DNA of 64,000 bases. Source: Dipteronia dyeriana. Its lineage: Eukaryota; Streptophyta; Magnoliopsida; Sapindales; Sapindaceae. A program made the translations under genes and the position numbers. The DNA lies in contig CM065299.1 in assembly GCA_032871835.1 (NCBI GenBank), forward strand, positions 47,194,706 through 47,258,705. The letters run 5' to 3'. The notes below the pieces were generated by a model. The model saw nothing but the letters and a program-made list of their open reading frames with translations. It was not told the DNA's origin and did not search any database. This document shows, piece by piece, positions 1-9,060 of the stretch (position 1 is the stretch's first letter; each line of letters begins with the position of its first letter).

Positions 1-40
1 AAAGGTATACTAAGACCTTATCTTTCTCTTACAAGGCTTA

Positions 41-153
41 GGCACACACACACAATTCATACATTTGTGTCCCTGCATAATTGTGCACCATTATAGGCAC
101 ACACATACAATTCATTCATATGTGTCCCTGCATCCTTGTGCACCATGTATAAC
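41..153 (+). repeat. CA-rich tandem repeat in S1 LTR, two 55 bp units
   Basis: Two units begin with GGCACACACA at 41 and 96 and continue with a shared AATTCAT...GTGTCCCTGCAT...TTGTGCACCAT pattern. The S2 LTR has three units at 61524, 61581 and 61639, so copy number differs between copies. Confidence 0.8.
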
Positions 154-608
154 ACATTCACACACTTAAAGATTAATGCTCATGCATTGGTATGAAAATA
201 ACTTGTTTTGGAAAATGCATGATTGGAGACTATCTCTATGTAGTTTGCATTCTAGTGTGAATTGTGTTTGTGTGTGTATATGTTTTTTATAACATGGATA
301 TTGAACTTGGATTTTGTCTTAAATCATTCTTGATTGAGTTCCAGTCATTTCGGTTACTCAAACTATTGATTTCAAGTTCTAAGTCAAAAGATACTACACT
401 TTCAACTCACGTTGCATACTTTGTCTTCGTATTCGTATATCAAGTCGAATTATTATTTTATGGGTTGATTATCTTATATGTCCATGTCCGTGTGAGAGTT
501 ACGGTTTGTAATCCACAAAAGGATTCGAATTCTGAGTTCGGAGACCTGAGAAAAGTCAAAGAACGCGAAGGAAGGTCGAAGGAGAAAGAAGTAGGCAATG
601 TCTTCTTT

Positions 609-679
609 CCCGAGATGGCGCGTGGCCATCTCAGGGCCTAAGGCTTGCTGCCCCGAGATGCCCACATGCCATCTCGGGG
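609..679 (+). other. Pair of hairpins in S1 LTR
   Basis: Hairpin 1 pairs GAGATGG (612-618) with CCATCTC (626-632) around a 7-base loop. Hairpin 2 pairs CCCCGAGATG (651-660) perfectly with CATCTCGGGG (670-679) around a 9-base loop. Both recur in S2 at 62168-62188 and 62207-62235, while flanking sequence differs more. The role is unknown; an LTR regulatory or RNA structure is an inference. Confidence 0.75.
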
Positions 680-1686
680 AGAAAGATTTCTTGGCTTCAT
701 CTTTCCCCTCTTGGTCATTTCACATGTCCAAGTTTCCCACTCTTTTATCAACTCTTTCCCTCTTACATTTTATTCTAAGAAGAAATTCAAACAAGTGTGC
801 AGAAATTTTTTCTCTAAATTTTCTCATCTTCCAAACACCATAACTTCTTCATTTGAACTCCGATTTCTGTGATTCAAAGTTGAGAGTGTTCATCTATTTA
901 TCCACCATCTTTTATCTGAAGGTTTAAGTAAGTGTAGCTGCTGTTTTTGGTGTCAAATCATACAAAAACGGGACTGCACCTAAATCAACTAAGGTATTGA
1001 TTTTCTCTCAAAGTTTTCTTTTAAAACTTGGTCAATTACCTTGGGTTTTCTTCTTCTACATATATTTGTATATTGTGAGTGTTTTGATTTGTATTTTGAA
1101 CACTTTCAAAGCTAGATTGAGTTTTGAATTGAAATCATACATGTTGAGTTAGGTTTTGATTTTGCCTATGTTATCACATGCTTGGGATTGTATTGTGCTA
1201 GCTTTGATTCTAGGACTATTTTATGATCTTTGATTGATTGATTTTGAGAAAAATAGTTCCTCACAAGTATTAGGCTCTCCTGGCCGAAATTCTCACATAA
1301 TACATGTGCTTATGTTCTTTTTGAGCTATTCATGTGATTTGTTGAATCTATGATTAGTAATATGCTCTAGAACTTTATCTTAAATCTTATTGACATTGTC
1401 ATGTGATTTTAGCATGTTTTTGGTTTGTGTGATTTAAACTTGATCTTCTGATTTATTGAACATATCTTGTGATTCAAGTTTAGATCTATGCATGTATCTA
1501 GATTTTGATTAATATTGAACATATCTTACGTAATCTAGATTGATTACACATGCATGATAAACTAGACTATATGTGATTTGTGCATTCATGCTCATGTCTA
1601 GTATTTTCCATAGGATGTGTTGATCATAGCATTCTATGTTGCGTGCTTGTTTGCATTTTGCATTCATGATCACCTAGATGCCTTAT

Positions 1687-1990
1687 GAGAAAGAAGTCTT
1701 GACAATAGATGTGAGACCTATGGTGTTGAGCAAGAAGTCTTGGCAAGAGGTGTGAAGCCTTGGATTATCGAGCAAGGAAGTCTTGGCTATGGTCCAAAGG
1801 ATCCGTAAAGTCGAGCAAGAAGTCTTGCCTAGAGTTGGGAGAACTCGGATATGTGAGCAAGGAAGTCTTGACTAGAGTCGTGAGAACTTAGTTGAGCAAG
1901 AAGTCTTGCCCTGGGTCATGAGGATCCGGATAAGGTGAGCAAGAAAGTCTTGACAAGAGGTGTGAAGCCTCGGATTGTTGAGCATAGGGC
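1687..1990 (+). repeat. 42 bp minisatellite inside S1 LTR
   Basis: The motif GAGCAAGRAAGTCTTG, with variants, starts at about 1687, 1728, 1770, 1813, 1855, 1894, 1937 and 1980, a spacing of 39-43 bp. Most units contain the palindrome CAAGA-AG-TCTTG. Units alternate between two tails, one like CTAGAGTCGTGAGAACT and one like CAAGAGGTGTGAAGCCT. The S2 LTR has five units and the S1 3' LTR keeps about four. Confidence 0.88.
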
Positions 1991-2377
1991 GGCAACTTCA
2001 AGAGTAGGATAGGAGGGTAGTTTCTAGGTGAAGAGGTCACTTGAGAGATTATACTTATCTTATCTACTAGTGGATTTTGTTTGCCGGTGGCTGCTAGCCG
2101 CTAGATGTTTCCTCTTCGAAGGTTTACCACGTTATATCTTGTGTCATCTTTTCTCTATCCCTATCTCTCTAATATTTGTATTGTGGATAAAACTCTTTAT
2201 ATATGTTGACTTCCTTTCTATAATATAGATTATGGATGTGTTACAATTATTTGTTTGTATCACACTTTACTTGTGTTTATATATTGATTAATTGTCTTTA
2301 ATTAATATATATGTTGTGATACAAGCAATCTAGAGTGACAAACTTTTGTTTGTTTATAAAGGAGTCGAAAAAGGTGT

Positions 2378-2406
2378 CTAACCTATTCACCCCCCCTCTA
2401 GGTTAG
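2378..2406 (+). other. Stem-loop near the 3' end of S1 5' LTR
   Basis: CTAACCTA (2378-2385) pairs perfectly with TAGGTTAG (2399-2406) around a C-rich 13-base loop. In S2 (63498-63527) both arms differ but still pair perfectly. In the S1 3' LTR (8359-8391) a single C-to-T change leaves a G-U pair in RNA. The loop core TTCACCCCCC is shared by all three. Confidence 0.82.
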
Positions 2407-2439
2407 CCTTGAGCATTTAACTGTGATTGTATTTTCAAT

Positions 2440-2451
2440 TGGTATCAAAGC
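2440..2451 (+). promoter_or_regulatory. S1 primer binding site (initiator tRNA-Met)
   Basis: TGGTATCAAAGC lies two bases after the LTR end and matches the usual plant copia primer site TGGTATCAGAGC except for one G-to-A change. The S2 element has the unchanged form. Minus-strand DNA synthesis would start here from the 3' end of initiator tRNA-Met. Confidence 0.88.
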
Positions 2452-2521
2452 AGGACACTAGATTGCACTTAGTGTGAGTCTGGCGTGATATTTTCAAGGT
2501 TTTTGCAAGGCGTTTGAAGTC

Positions 2522-3597
2522 ATGGGTTTACAAGATGATGTAATGGTGGAAGGAGCCTCAAATACTAGGCCACCATTACTTCGTGGCACTAACTATGGGT
2601 ATTGGAAGTTGAGGATGAAAGCCTACATCCGCTGTATTGATGAAAGGGCTTGGATAGTAGTGGAAGAAGGTTATAGTCCTCCTACCAAGGTTCAAGAGGA
2701 TGGAACCATGATACTCAAGCTAAGGAGTGAATGGACAACGAATGAGTTTGAGGTTGCCAAATGGCACCATCGTGCTATGAGTGCAATCTTTGGAGGAGTT
2801 GATAGGTATCAATTCTCCTACCTTCAAAATCTTGAATCCGCAACGGCTTAGGATACTCTTCAAGTTACTAATGAAGGAACCTTTGCGGTGAGAAATCGAG
2901 GCTTCAAATGTTGGCATCATAATTTGAAGGTTTAAGTATGGGTGAGGACGAAAAGTTTGAAGACTTCCAATTTCGGCTTCTTAACATAGCTAACCAATGT
3001 CAAGCGCTTGGAGTACCTATCTCAAAAGAGAGTTTAAATTGGAAAATCCTTAGGTCTCTTTCTAAGAGATTCAAATCAAAGGTGATGGCCATTGAGGAAA
3101 GTAAGGATGTAGATAGTACGAATATTGATGAGTTACTTGGGTCACTCCAAACTTATAAGATGTGCTTGAAGCCAAAGATCAAGAGTAAGGGAATCGCTCT
3201 CAATGTTATAGAGGAGGAGAGTGATGATGAAAATGAAGAAATGGCACTCTTCGTTAGAAGGTTCAAGAAGTTTCTAAAGAAGAATGCCAAGCCTAAAGGC
3301 AAGTCTTCTAAGGAAAAAAGAGTCAAGAGAAAACCAACTCCAAGGATTGTGAAGAATAGTCAAGCCATGAACAAGAAAGAGGTTCAATGCTATAAATGTC
3401 AAGGTTTTGGTCACTTTGCTAGTGAGTGCACCAAGAAGCCATCTAAGAAAGATAAGAAAGGCAAAGTGTTGGCGGCTACTTGGAGTGATGATAATTCTAG
3501 TGATAATGAGAGCTCTAGTATTGAGTCTTCAAGTGATGAAGAGTTGGTGAGCAACTTTGCAGCTCTAACGGCTTCTCAAGTGATGAATAGTTGGTAG
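2522..3597 (+). pseudogene. gag: S1 gag, N-terminal part (DUF4219/UBN2 and first zinc knuckle), broken
   Basis: Gag forms the particle and packages the RNA. The start at 2522 lies 71 bases after the primer site. The first 109 codons hold the copia-type gag N-terminus (L-R-G-T-N-Y-G-Y-W-K-L-R-M). A TAG at 2849-2851 stands where family members have Trp. A frameshift near 2890-2900 and a TAA near 2917 follow, and from 2938 the UBN2 part continues in another frame (MGEDE, then LRSLSKRFKSKVMAIEE). The first CCHC zinc knuckle, C-Y-K-C...H...C, lies at 3388-3429 after a Lys-rich stretch. A Ser/Asp/Glu-rich tail ends at 3597. Confidence 0.85.
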
Positions 3598-3607
3598 TAC
3601 AATATCT

Positions 3608-5035
3608 TTGAACAAGAACCTTGATGCAAATCATGATGGAAGCTCTAGTTCCATTCCTACTAATCTTGAGTTGTTGAAAAAGACAGAAAAGCTTGAAGAA
3701 GCTAGAGACAATGCTCAAAGAGAAGTAGTTGAGAAGGATGATTTGATCAATAAGCAACTAGATGAGTTTGTGGTTGTTACTCGTAGACTTCTTAGTGAAA
3801 AAGGTGATATTATGAAGAAGTTTAGATAGCTTGAAATGATAAACCTTGAGAAGGATAATGTGATATCTTCTTTGAATAAGAGAGAACAAGAATTGATTGA
3901 AGAAATAGACACGGCTAAGGAGGCTATCAAGGATTTAGTAAATGATTCGGTTAGTGTGTCTAGTGTTAGGAATCTTGTTAACTCTCATAGTGGTAAAGAC
4001 GACTTGGTAGTTGAAGATGAGCTCTTGGAAGCATCACTTCCTACACATTTTGATGAAGTTGTGATTGATAAGAAACCACACAAGAAGAGAAGATTAAAAG
4101 CCAAGAAGAAGTTGGCAAACAAGGTATTTTTGCAAACTCCTAGTAAAGCTAGTTCAACTCAAAAAGGTACAAGCTCATCATTTATTCCAATTTGCCATTA
4201 TTGCAACACAATAGGTCACATTAAGCCTAGGTGTTATAAATATATTCAAAAAGGCAAATTAGGAAATGAATCTAGGGATAAGGAGATTAAACTTCAACTT
4301 GAACATGCTAAGGCCTTGAAAGTTGAGAAACATGATAATATTGCTAGGCATGATAAAAGGTTGTGGAGTAGAAAGAATTCTAATCTTGTTCAACTTGACA
4401 AAGCTTGTGTTGAAAATGTTAAGGAAGAGTGTGTTAATGATATTCTTGTTAATCAAGTCATTGAAAGACTTTACTCTAGATTTAACATTGTTGTCAAGGA
4501 TGATATTGGAAATGCTTGTATAGGTTCAAGGGTGAGTGCTCTTATCACTAAAATAAGAAGCACATGTGAGATAGATTTGAGGCTATATATCAATTGTGTT
4601 GAGAATTCTTGCTTGCTAACTTTGAATACTCCATGTATTGAAATGAACTTGGTTATCTCACATCATGTTTGTTATGATGGTCAAAATTTGTTGATTAACT
4701 TTGAAGAAGTTCTTTTGCTATATGTGTTGATTGAGTTGAGATATTATGCTTTTTATACTCTTGTTGTGAAACATCGTCAACTTGGTGTCATGAGGACATT
4801 CAAGGCAAGAGTGCTCATAAAAATGTGCAAAAAGGTATCTCTATACTCTAATGCATATTCTCTTAGATATTCATCTTTTGACTCAATGTTTGACATACAT
4901 CTCATAGCATGTCATATTAGAGAATTTTGTATAGCATACATATGGTTCTCATTGACATTTGCTATTTTAGGATCTAATAGTGATATTGTTCACATTGATC
5001 TTAACTTTGATGATTGTTTGTGTATGGTATATTGA
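3608..5035 (+). pseudogene. S1 gag, C-terminal part: coiled coil, second zinc knuckle, long unassigned tail
   Basis: The reading frame runs 3608-5035 with one TAG at 3827-3829; an ATG at 3836 opens 399 codons. The first part is rich in Glu, Lys and Leu heptads and looks like a coiled coil. A second zinc knuckle, C-H-Y-C...G-H-I...C, sits at 4193-4234 (residues 120-133 from 3836), as in Sirevirus gag proteins with two knuckles. The remaining 260 or so codons match nothing I recognise. Where protease and integrase should begin there is no DSG or integrase motif. Two hydrophobic stretches lie near residues 285-310 and 360-375. It may be leftover coding sequence of a pol-less lineage. Confidence 0.72.
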
Positions 5036-6198
5036 GTGGCATTACTTTTAAAATATGAGCTTCATATTCTTTGAAAGCTACTCATTAGAGAAGCAATGAT
5101 CTTGAATAAGTCTCTACTTATTGCTCTTAGATCATGTGCTTATGAGCCATAAATTCTTGGTTTTCTAAAAATTGCACCTTGCTTCTCTTATATGTTTTGC
5201 TAGTAGGTTGAGTTTACTAATATGTATTGGATACACCTTGAAGTTTTTATACTTCAGTACATTTAAAATGACCTATGGTTAGTATCCATTTTCCTTCGGC
5301 AATTACATAGATCTCAACGAGCACCTTCATGAAAAAGGCTACACACATTGGTTGTGAAAGCTACCCAATGTTGGAAAGAGCTACACCATTGTGATGAGTG
5401 AGAGTCATCATGAAGTGACTTTTTTTTATGTAAAAAAAAAGGAAAAATCAAAGAAGTGTTGAAAGGAATTCATAAAAAAAAAATCTTTGATTCAATGCCT
5501 AAAAAGAAAAGGAGGAAGGCTTAAAAAGGAGTTTAGTTGAAAATCAAATGAGCTCGGGTTGAAAAACAGAAATGGGATGACGAGCCACATGCACACACAC
5601 GCTCATGTGTTGAAATCTATTCTCTTAAAAGCAAAAATTCTGGATGATAATCGGTTTGACTTTTTATGGAAAAAGCTTAAGATGAATAGTTGTTGGAAAT
5701 TGTATGCATGTTGATTATCAAACTACTCCTTGATATATATTTGAAGCATATCTCTCACACACACTTTGTTTATGAGTATGATCATATATTTGCAATTGTT
5801 GAAGAATTATGAGAGAACTTGAAAATCTTTATGTATTTCTCTTAGCATATGAAGCTTATTTTGTTGATATTTCTTCAAATTGCTTGAATGTGTGACTGTG
5901 TGAACATCTTTGTGAACCTTATGCTATCATGAATTTTAGTTATAGCATTTATTAAGGGGGAGCATTGTATGCTAGACATTGTTCTCTTTTATGATATGTT
6001 CACATGCTTCATTTTGTTACATGCTGGCATATTTTGACTTAATGATACTTGTAAGATATTACTCACTATCTTTGTCTTGCATGATGATTCATTCTTAAGT
6101 CATATGTCATTGTGTTTATATATTTGTGACTAATATGTTTGTTTTGTCTTTCACTCACTTTTATTGTATGTATATAGCATCTTATTTCACAAGAACAA
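5036..6198 (+). other. S1 noncoding stretch where pol is expected
   Basis: AT-rich sequence of 1.16 kb without a useful ORF. It has poly-A runs at about 5425-5480 and ends in a region with a polypurine tract at 5954. A full Sirevirus would carry more than 3 kb of pol between gag and env; none of its motifs is seen here in any frame. Confidence 0.6.
5954..5962 (+). promoter_or_regulatory. Internal polypurine tract upstream of env-like ORF
   Basis: AAGGGGGAG lies 237 bp before the env-like ATG. Several such tracts are a known mark of Sireviruses. Three more lie at 7311, 7452 and 7717. Confidence 0.65.
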
Positions 6199-7164
6199 AT
6201 GGGAAGAACTAAGGTTACAGGAAGTGGAAATCAATCGAATCCTATTGTGAAATCCAAGTCTACCACAAAGGGATCCAAAGCTTCAAGGTCAAAGGATTTA
6301 GGGATCTTTGCAACTAAAAAGATATTTCAAGAGAGAGGCATTGACTTAAGTAAATGTAAAGATTCTTATGTTCCTAAATGCATTAAGGATAGAAATTGGG
6401 AATCTTGGGTGAGCAAGCTAGGAATAGTGAATGACACTATTGTTAGAGAATTTTATCATGAATATATAGAGAGTGCCACCTTATTGGATGCTTTGATGGA
6501 GATTAGGGGTGTTGTGTTTAGAGTTAACCAGGTAAACATTAAAAAGTTTCTTGGGCTATCTAGTGATATTGATTTAAACTTTCTAGATGTTGATATCATT
6601 GAGAATCTTAATATCATGGGTAGAACTCTATGTGACAATGCTTCTTTTGAGTGGAAAGGTAGAGCATATATTAGTCAACATGAGTTAACTAAGGCAAGTG
6701 CATTTTGGCATCTTTTTATTTGCACAAATATTATTGGATCTTCGAATTCAACCGAGTTAAATAAAGACAAGATCAAAATACTATATGCCTTGGTGACTAA
6801 TCAACCTATAAACCTTGGGGATTTGCTTATGTTTTACTTAGACAATACGGCTTTCTCAACTAGAGCAGATAAGAAGCTTGCATTACCGGGGTTTATAACT
6901 TCTTTGTGTTTAGCTCGTGGTGTTCAAAGTAGTTGAGATAATATGTTGGTACAACCCTTGGAAAAGTATAGTGATAAACGTGTGTCATACATGTCATATA
7001 AGGATAAGGGTAAGACATGTGATACTTTTAGACTATTTAGTATTTCACAAGTTGATTGTCAAGAGACTAGCATAAACATTCTTCCGGATTGGGCTTTACA
7101 TTTGAAGAAGAAGGTTGATGAGCTTAATGTTATAGTTAAAAAACAAGATGCTAGAATAAAATAG
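6199..7164 (+). pseudogene. S1 env-like ORF (plant retrotransposon env-like / putative plant transposon protein domain), one stop
   Basis: An ATG at 6199 opens 245 codons to a TGA at 6934-6936; the same frame continues to 7164, giving about 321 codons with one nonsense codon. A basic Lys/Ser/Thr-rich N-terminus is followed by F-Q-E-R-G-I-D-L, then W-E-S-W-V...V-R-E-F-Y, then I-R-G-V-V-F-R-V...F-L-G-L, the pattern of the plant transposon domain seen in env-like proteins of Sirevirus and Athila/Calypso elements. The last 25 codons look like a coiled coil. I see no signal peptide or clear membrane segment, so an envelope role is not supported. Position between gag and the 3' polypurine tract fits the third ORF of Sireviruses. 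Confidence 0.68.
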
Positions 7165-7310
7165 TCGGAGGAGTGTATTGCCTCATGTTCAAGACCATCT
7201 CTCAAGCATTATGTTAGGTCAACTACACGCACATCTTTCTTTGGTGGATCTAGTAGCTAGTATTTGAGTCTCATGGTATGTTTCTTACCTGTTGGCATCA
7301 TTTCATGTCA

Positions 7311-7322
7311 AAAAGGGGGAGA
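7311..7322 (+). promoter_or_regulatory. Polypurine tract downstream of env-like ORF
   Basis: AAAAGGGGGAGA, purines only, 418 bp before the 3' LTR. It is part of a set of repeated tracts with 7452-7461 and 7717-7728. Confidence 0.6.
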
Positions 7323-7451
7323 AAGAGTTGTTAAGAGTTGCTAGTTACTTAGTTTCCTTCTTATGTTGTTTTTGTGAACTTTTGAACTTTCAATGGCATG
7401 TAATAATTAGTCTTAAGATTTGGTTATGAACTCTTGTATTTAGCATGTATT

Positions 7452-7461
7452 GAGGGGGAGA
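7452..7461 (+). promoter_or_regulatory. Polypurine tract
   Basis: GAGGGGGAGA-type purine run, third of four such tracts in S1. The 7165-7716 stretch around it is otherwise AT-rich and without genes. Confidence 0.55.
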
Positions 7462-7716
7462 TACATGTATTTGTGGACTTAATTGTATATTCTTATCCAT
7501 ATTATATGTTGCCATTTGTTGTTTTTCTCTTGTATATGCATTGTGTTTTGAGATGATTTGTACGTTACTTCAAGAAAAGATCAAGATGAAGTTCAAGAGT
7601 TGGTGAAGATTAGTTATAGGAATCTTACTCATTGTAATGTGAGGGAATGATTTTGTGACCTATCTTCATTTTTATATTTGTAGTAAATTTATAGGTGTTT
7701 TGACATGGAATTTGCC

Positions 7717-7728
7717 AAAGAGGGAGAT
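7717..7728 (+). promoter_or_regulatory. S1 terminal polypurine tract
   Basis: AAAGAGGGAGAT lies directly before the 3' LTR start TGTTAGG at 7729. This is the expected plus-strand primer site, and TTTGCCAAAGAGGGAGAT is typical of plant copia elements. Confidence 0.85.
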
Positions 7729-8422
7729 TGTTAGGTTTTAGTTTGTGTTGGCATTAATTCCATATCAAAATGATGTTTACTTGTAATGATTTAGTTGTTT
7801 AGATTCTTGACTAGAGTTAGGAGAACTTGGATAGGTGAGCAAGGAAGTCTTGACTAGAGTCGTGAGGACTTAGTTGAGCAAGAAGTCTTGCCTTGGGCCG
7901 TGAGGATCCAGATAAGGTGAGCAAGGAAGTCTTGACAAGAGGTGTGAAGCCTCGGATTGTTGAGCATAGGGTGGCAACTTCTAGAGTAGGATAGGAGGGT
8001 AGTTTCTAGGTGAAGAGGTCACTTGAGAGATTGTACTTGTCTTATCTACTAGTGGATTTTGTTTGCCGGTGGCTGCTAGCCCGTGGATGTTTCCTCTTCG
8101 GAGGTTTACCACGTTATATCTTGAGTCAACTTTTCTCTATCCCAACCTTTCTAATATTTGTATTGTGGATAGAACTCTTTATATATGTTGACTACTTTTC
8201 TATAATATAGATTGTGTGTGAGTTACAATTACTTGTTTGTATCATACTATACTTGTGTTTATATATTGATTAATTGTCTTTAATTAATATATATGTTGTG
8301 ATACAAGCAATCTAGAGGGACAAACTTTTGTTTGTTTCTAAGGGAGTCGAAAAGGTGTCTAACTTATTCACCCCCTCCCTCTCTAGGTTAGCCTTGAGCA
8401 TTTATCCGTGATTGTATTTTCA
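7729..8422 (+). repeat. S1 3' LTR with large internal deletion (694 bp)
   Basis: It begins with TGTTAGG like S2 and follows it for about 75 bp, then jumps near 7803 to sequence matching about 1823 of the 5' LTR and follows that to the end (TTTTCA at 8422). About 1.9 kb is missing. The break lies inside the 42 bp minisatellite. Scattered substitutions against the 5' LTR show the insertion is not recent. The terminal hairpin is kept at 8359-8391. Confidence 0.88.
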
Positions 8423-9060
8423 ACTCCTTTCACCAAAAATAGAATTCAGGTAAAATTCGACGCATGACGAACCAGCCTCCCCGAACTCAGGATCACCTTG
8501 CAACCTCCCTAAAAGCCCACCTGAGTCCCGCTACAACAAAATGATGCCCACAAGGCCATTCTCAGCTCCAAGAGATCTAGGAAGGTTTGACCAAGCTCCT
8601 AGAGCCAAGACCGAGGCGTAGATCTGCCTCGTCCTATGAAACAATGAACACCATGCTCGACGACCGCCATAGAGAATCAAGCCATGAATACACATGAAAT
8701 CAAATCTACTGTATGGCAAGTGATTGAGTTCAAAGAGTAAACAAACTTATCTCTACCAAATATATTCTCGAATCCGTTTATTAATTCGAAGTCAATGACT
8801 TTCAAATAAAAGGTTCCGCCCGATAAGGTGGGAACGGATTCAGAGGATCACAGTGGAAGATTCACTAGTTTTACCTATTTGAACCATGTATAAATACACC
8901 GAAGGTGAACGATGACAAGAGACAAAAAACAAGAAAAAAAAGGGAAGGGAGATTTGACCCTGGCCCAAATTTTGGAATCAGAACACGGCCATTGTTGTAT
9001 TCTACTATTCGACAGGCATGAGGTTGCCACCCGATTGTATCCCCGCGAAGATGAGAGTGT
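8423..9060 (+). repeat. G1 5' LTR, middle part
   Basis: It aligns with 33611-34270 of the G1 3' LTR with scattered differences. Its left part lies beyond S1, outside the window. It carries a probable TATA box (8889-8896). Confidence 0.88.
8889..8896 (+). promoter_or_regulatory. TATA box of G1 LTR
   Basis: TATAAATA in the context CCATG-TATAAATA-CACC. The same motif sits at 34079-34086 in the 3' LTR and, on the minus strand, at 43381-43388 in G5, each in the middle of the LTR. Confidence 0.6.

Larger units (their letters stand above)
1..2437 (+). repeat. S1 5' LTR (left about 170 bp missing)
   Basis: It matches the complete S2 LTR at 61321-63555 along most of its length; position 1 corresponds to about 61488. 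It ends in TTTTCA two bases before the primer site. By comparison with S2 the full LTR would be near 2.6 kb. It holds a CA-rich tandem repeat, two hairpins, a 42 bp minisatellite and a terminal hairpin, listed separately. Open frames inside it, such as 264-641, are chance frames in LTR sequence. Confidence 0.9.
1..8422 (+). mobile_element. S1: Sirevirus-type (Ty1/copia) LTR retrotransposon without pol, left end outside window
   Basis: A Ty1/copia element of the SIRE/Maximus type. In order it shows a long 5' LTR (start cut off by the window edge), a tRNA-Met primer site, a broken gag, an env-like ORF, several polypurine tracts and a shortened 3' LTR. No protease, integrase, RT or RNase H motif is visible between gag and the env-like ORF, so it could not have moved alone. 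It lies inside the 5' LTR of Tat element G1: the sequence after 8422 matches the interior of G1's 3' LTR from about 33611. The right target-site copy should be 8423-8427; its partner is upstream of the window. Confidence 0.88.

Noticed and set aside
264..641. 125-codon ORF near the left edge, and a similar 185-codon ORF at 61761-62318
   Set aside because: Both lie inside the Sirevirus LTRs. The related frames diverge at the protein level, run over hairpin sequence and match no family; they are chance frames.
1687..1990. CRISPR array
   Set aside because: The 42 bp periodic repeat has no unique spacers, lies in an LTR, and varies by copy like a minisatellite.
2028..2228. 66-codon ORF repeated at 8010-8210
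   Set aside because: The two are the same LTR sequence in the two S1 LTRs, not a gene. The similarity comes from LTR duplication.
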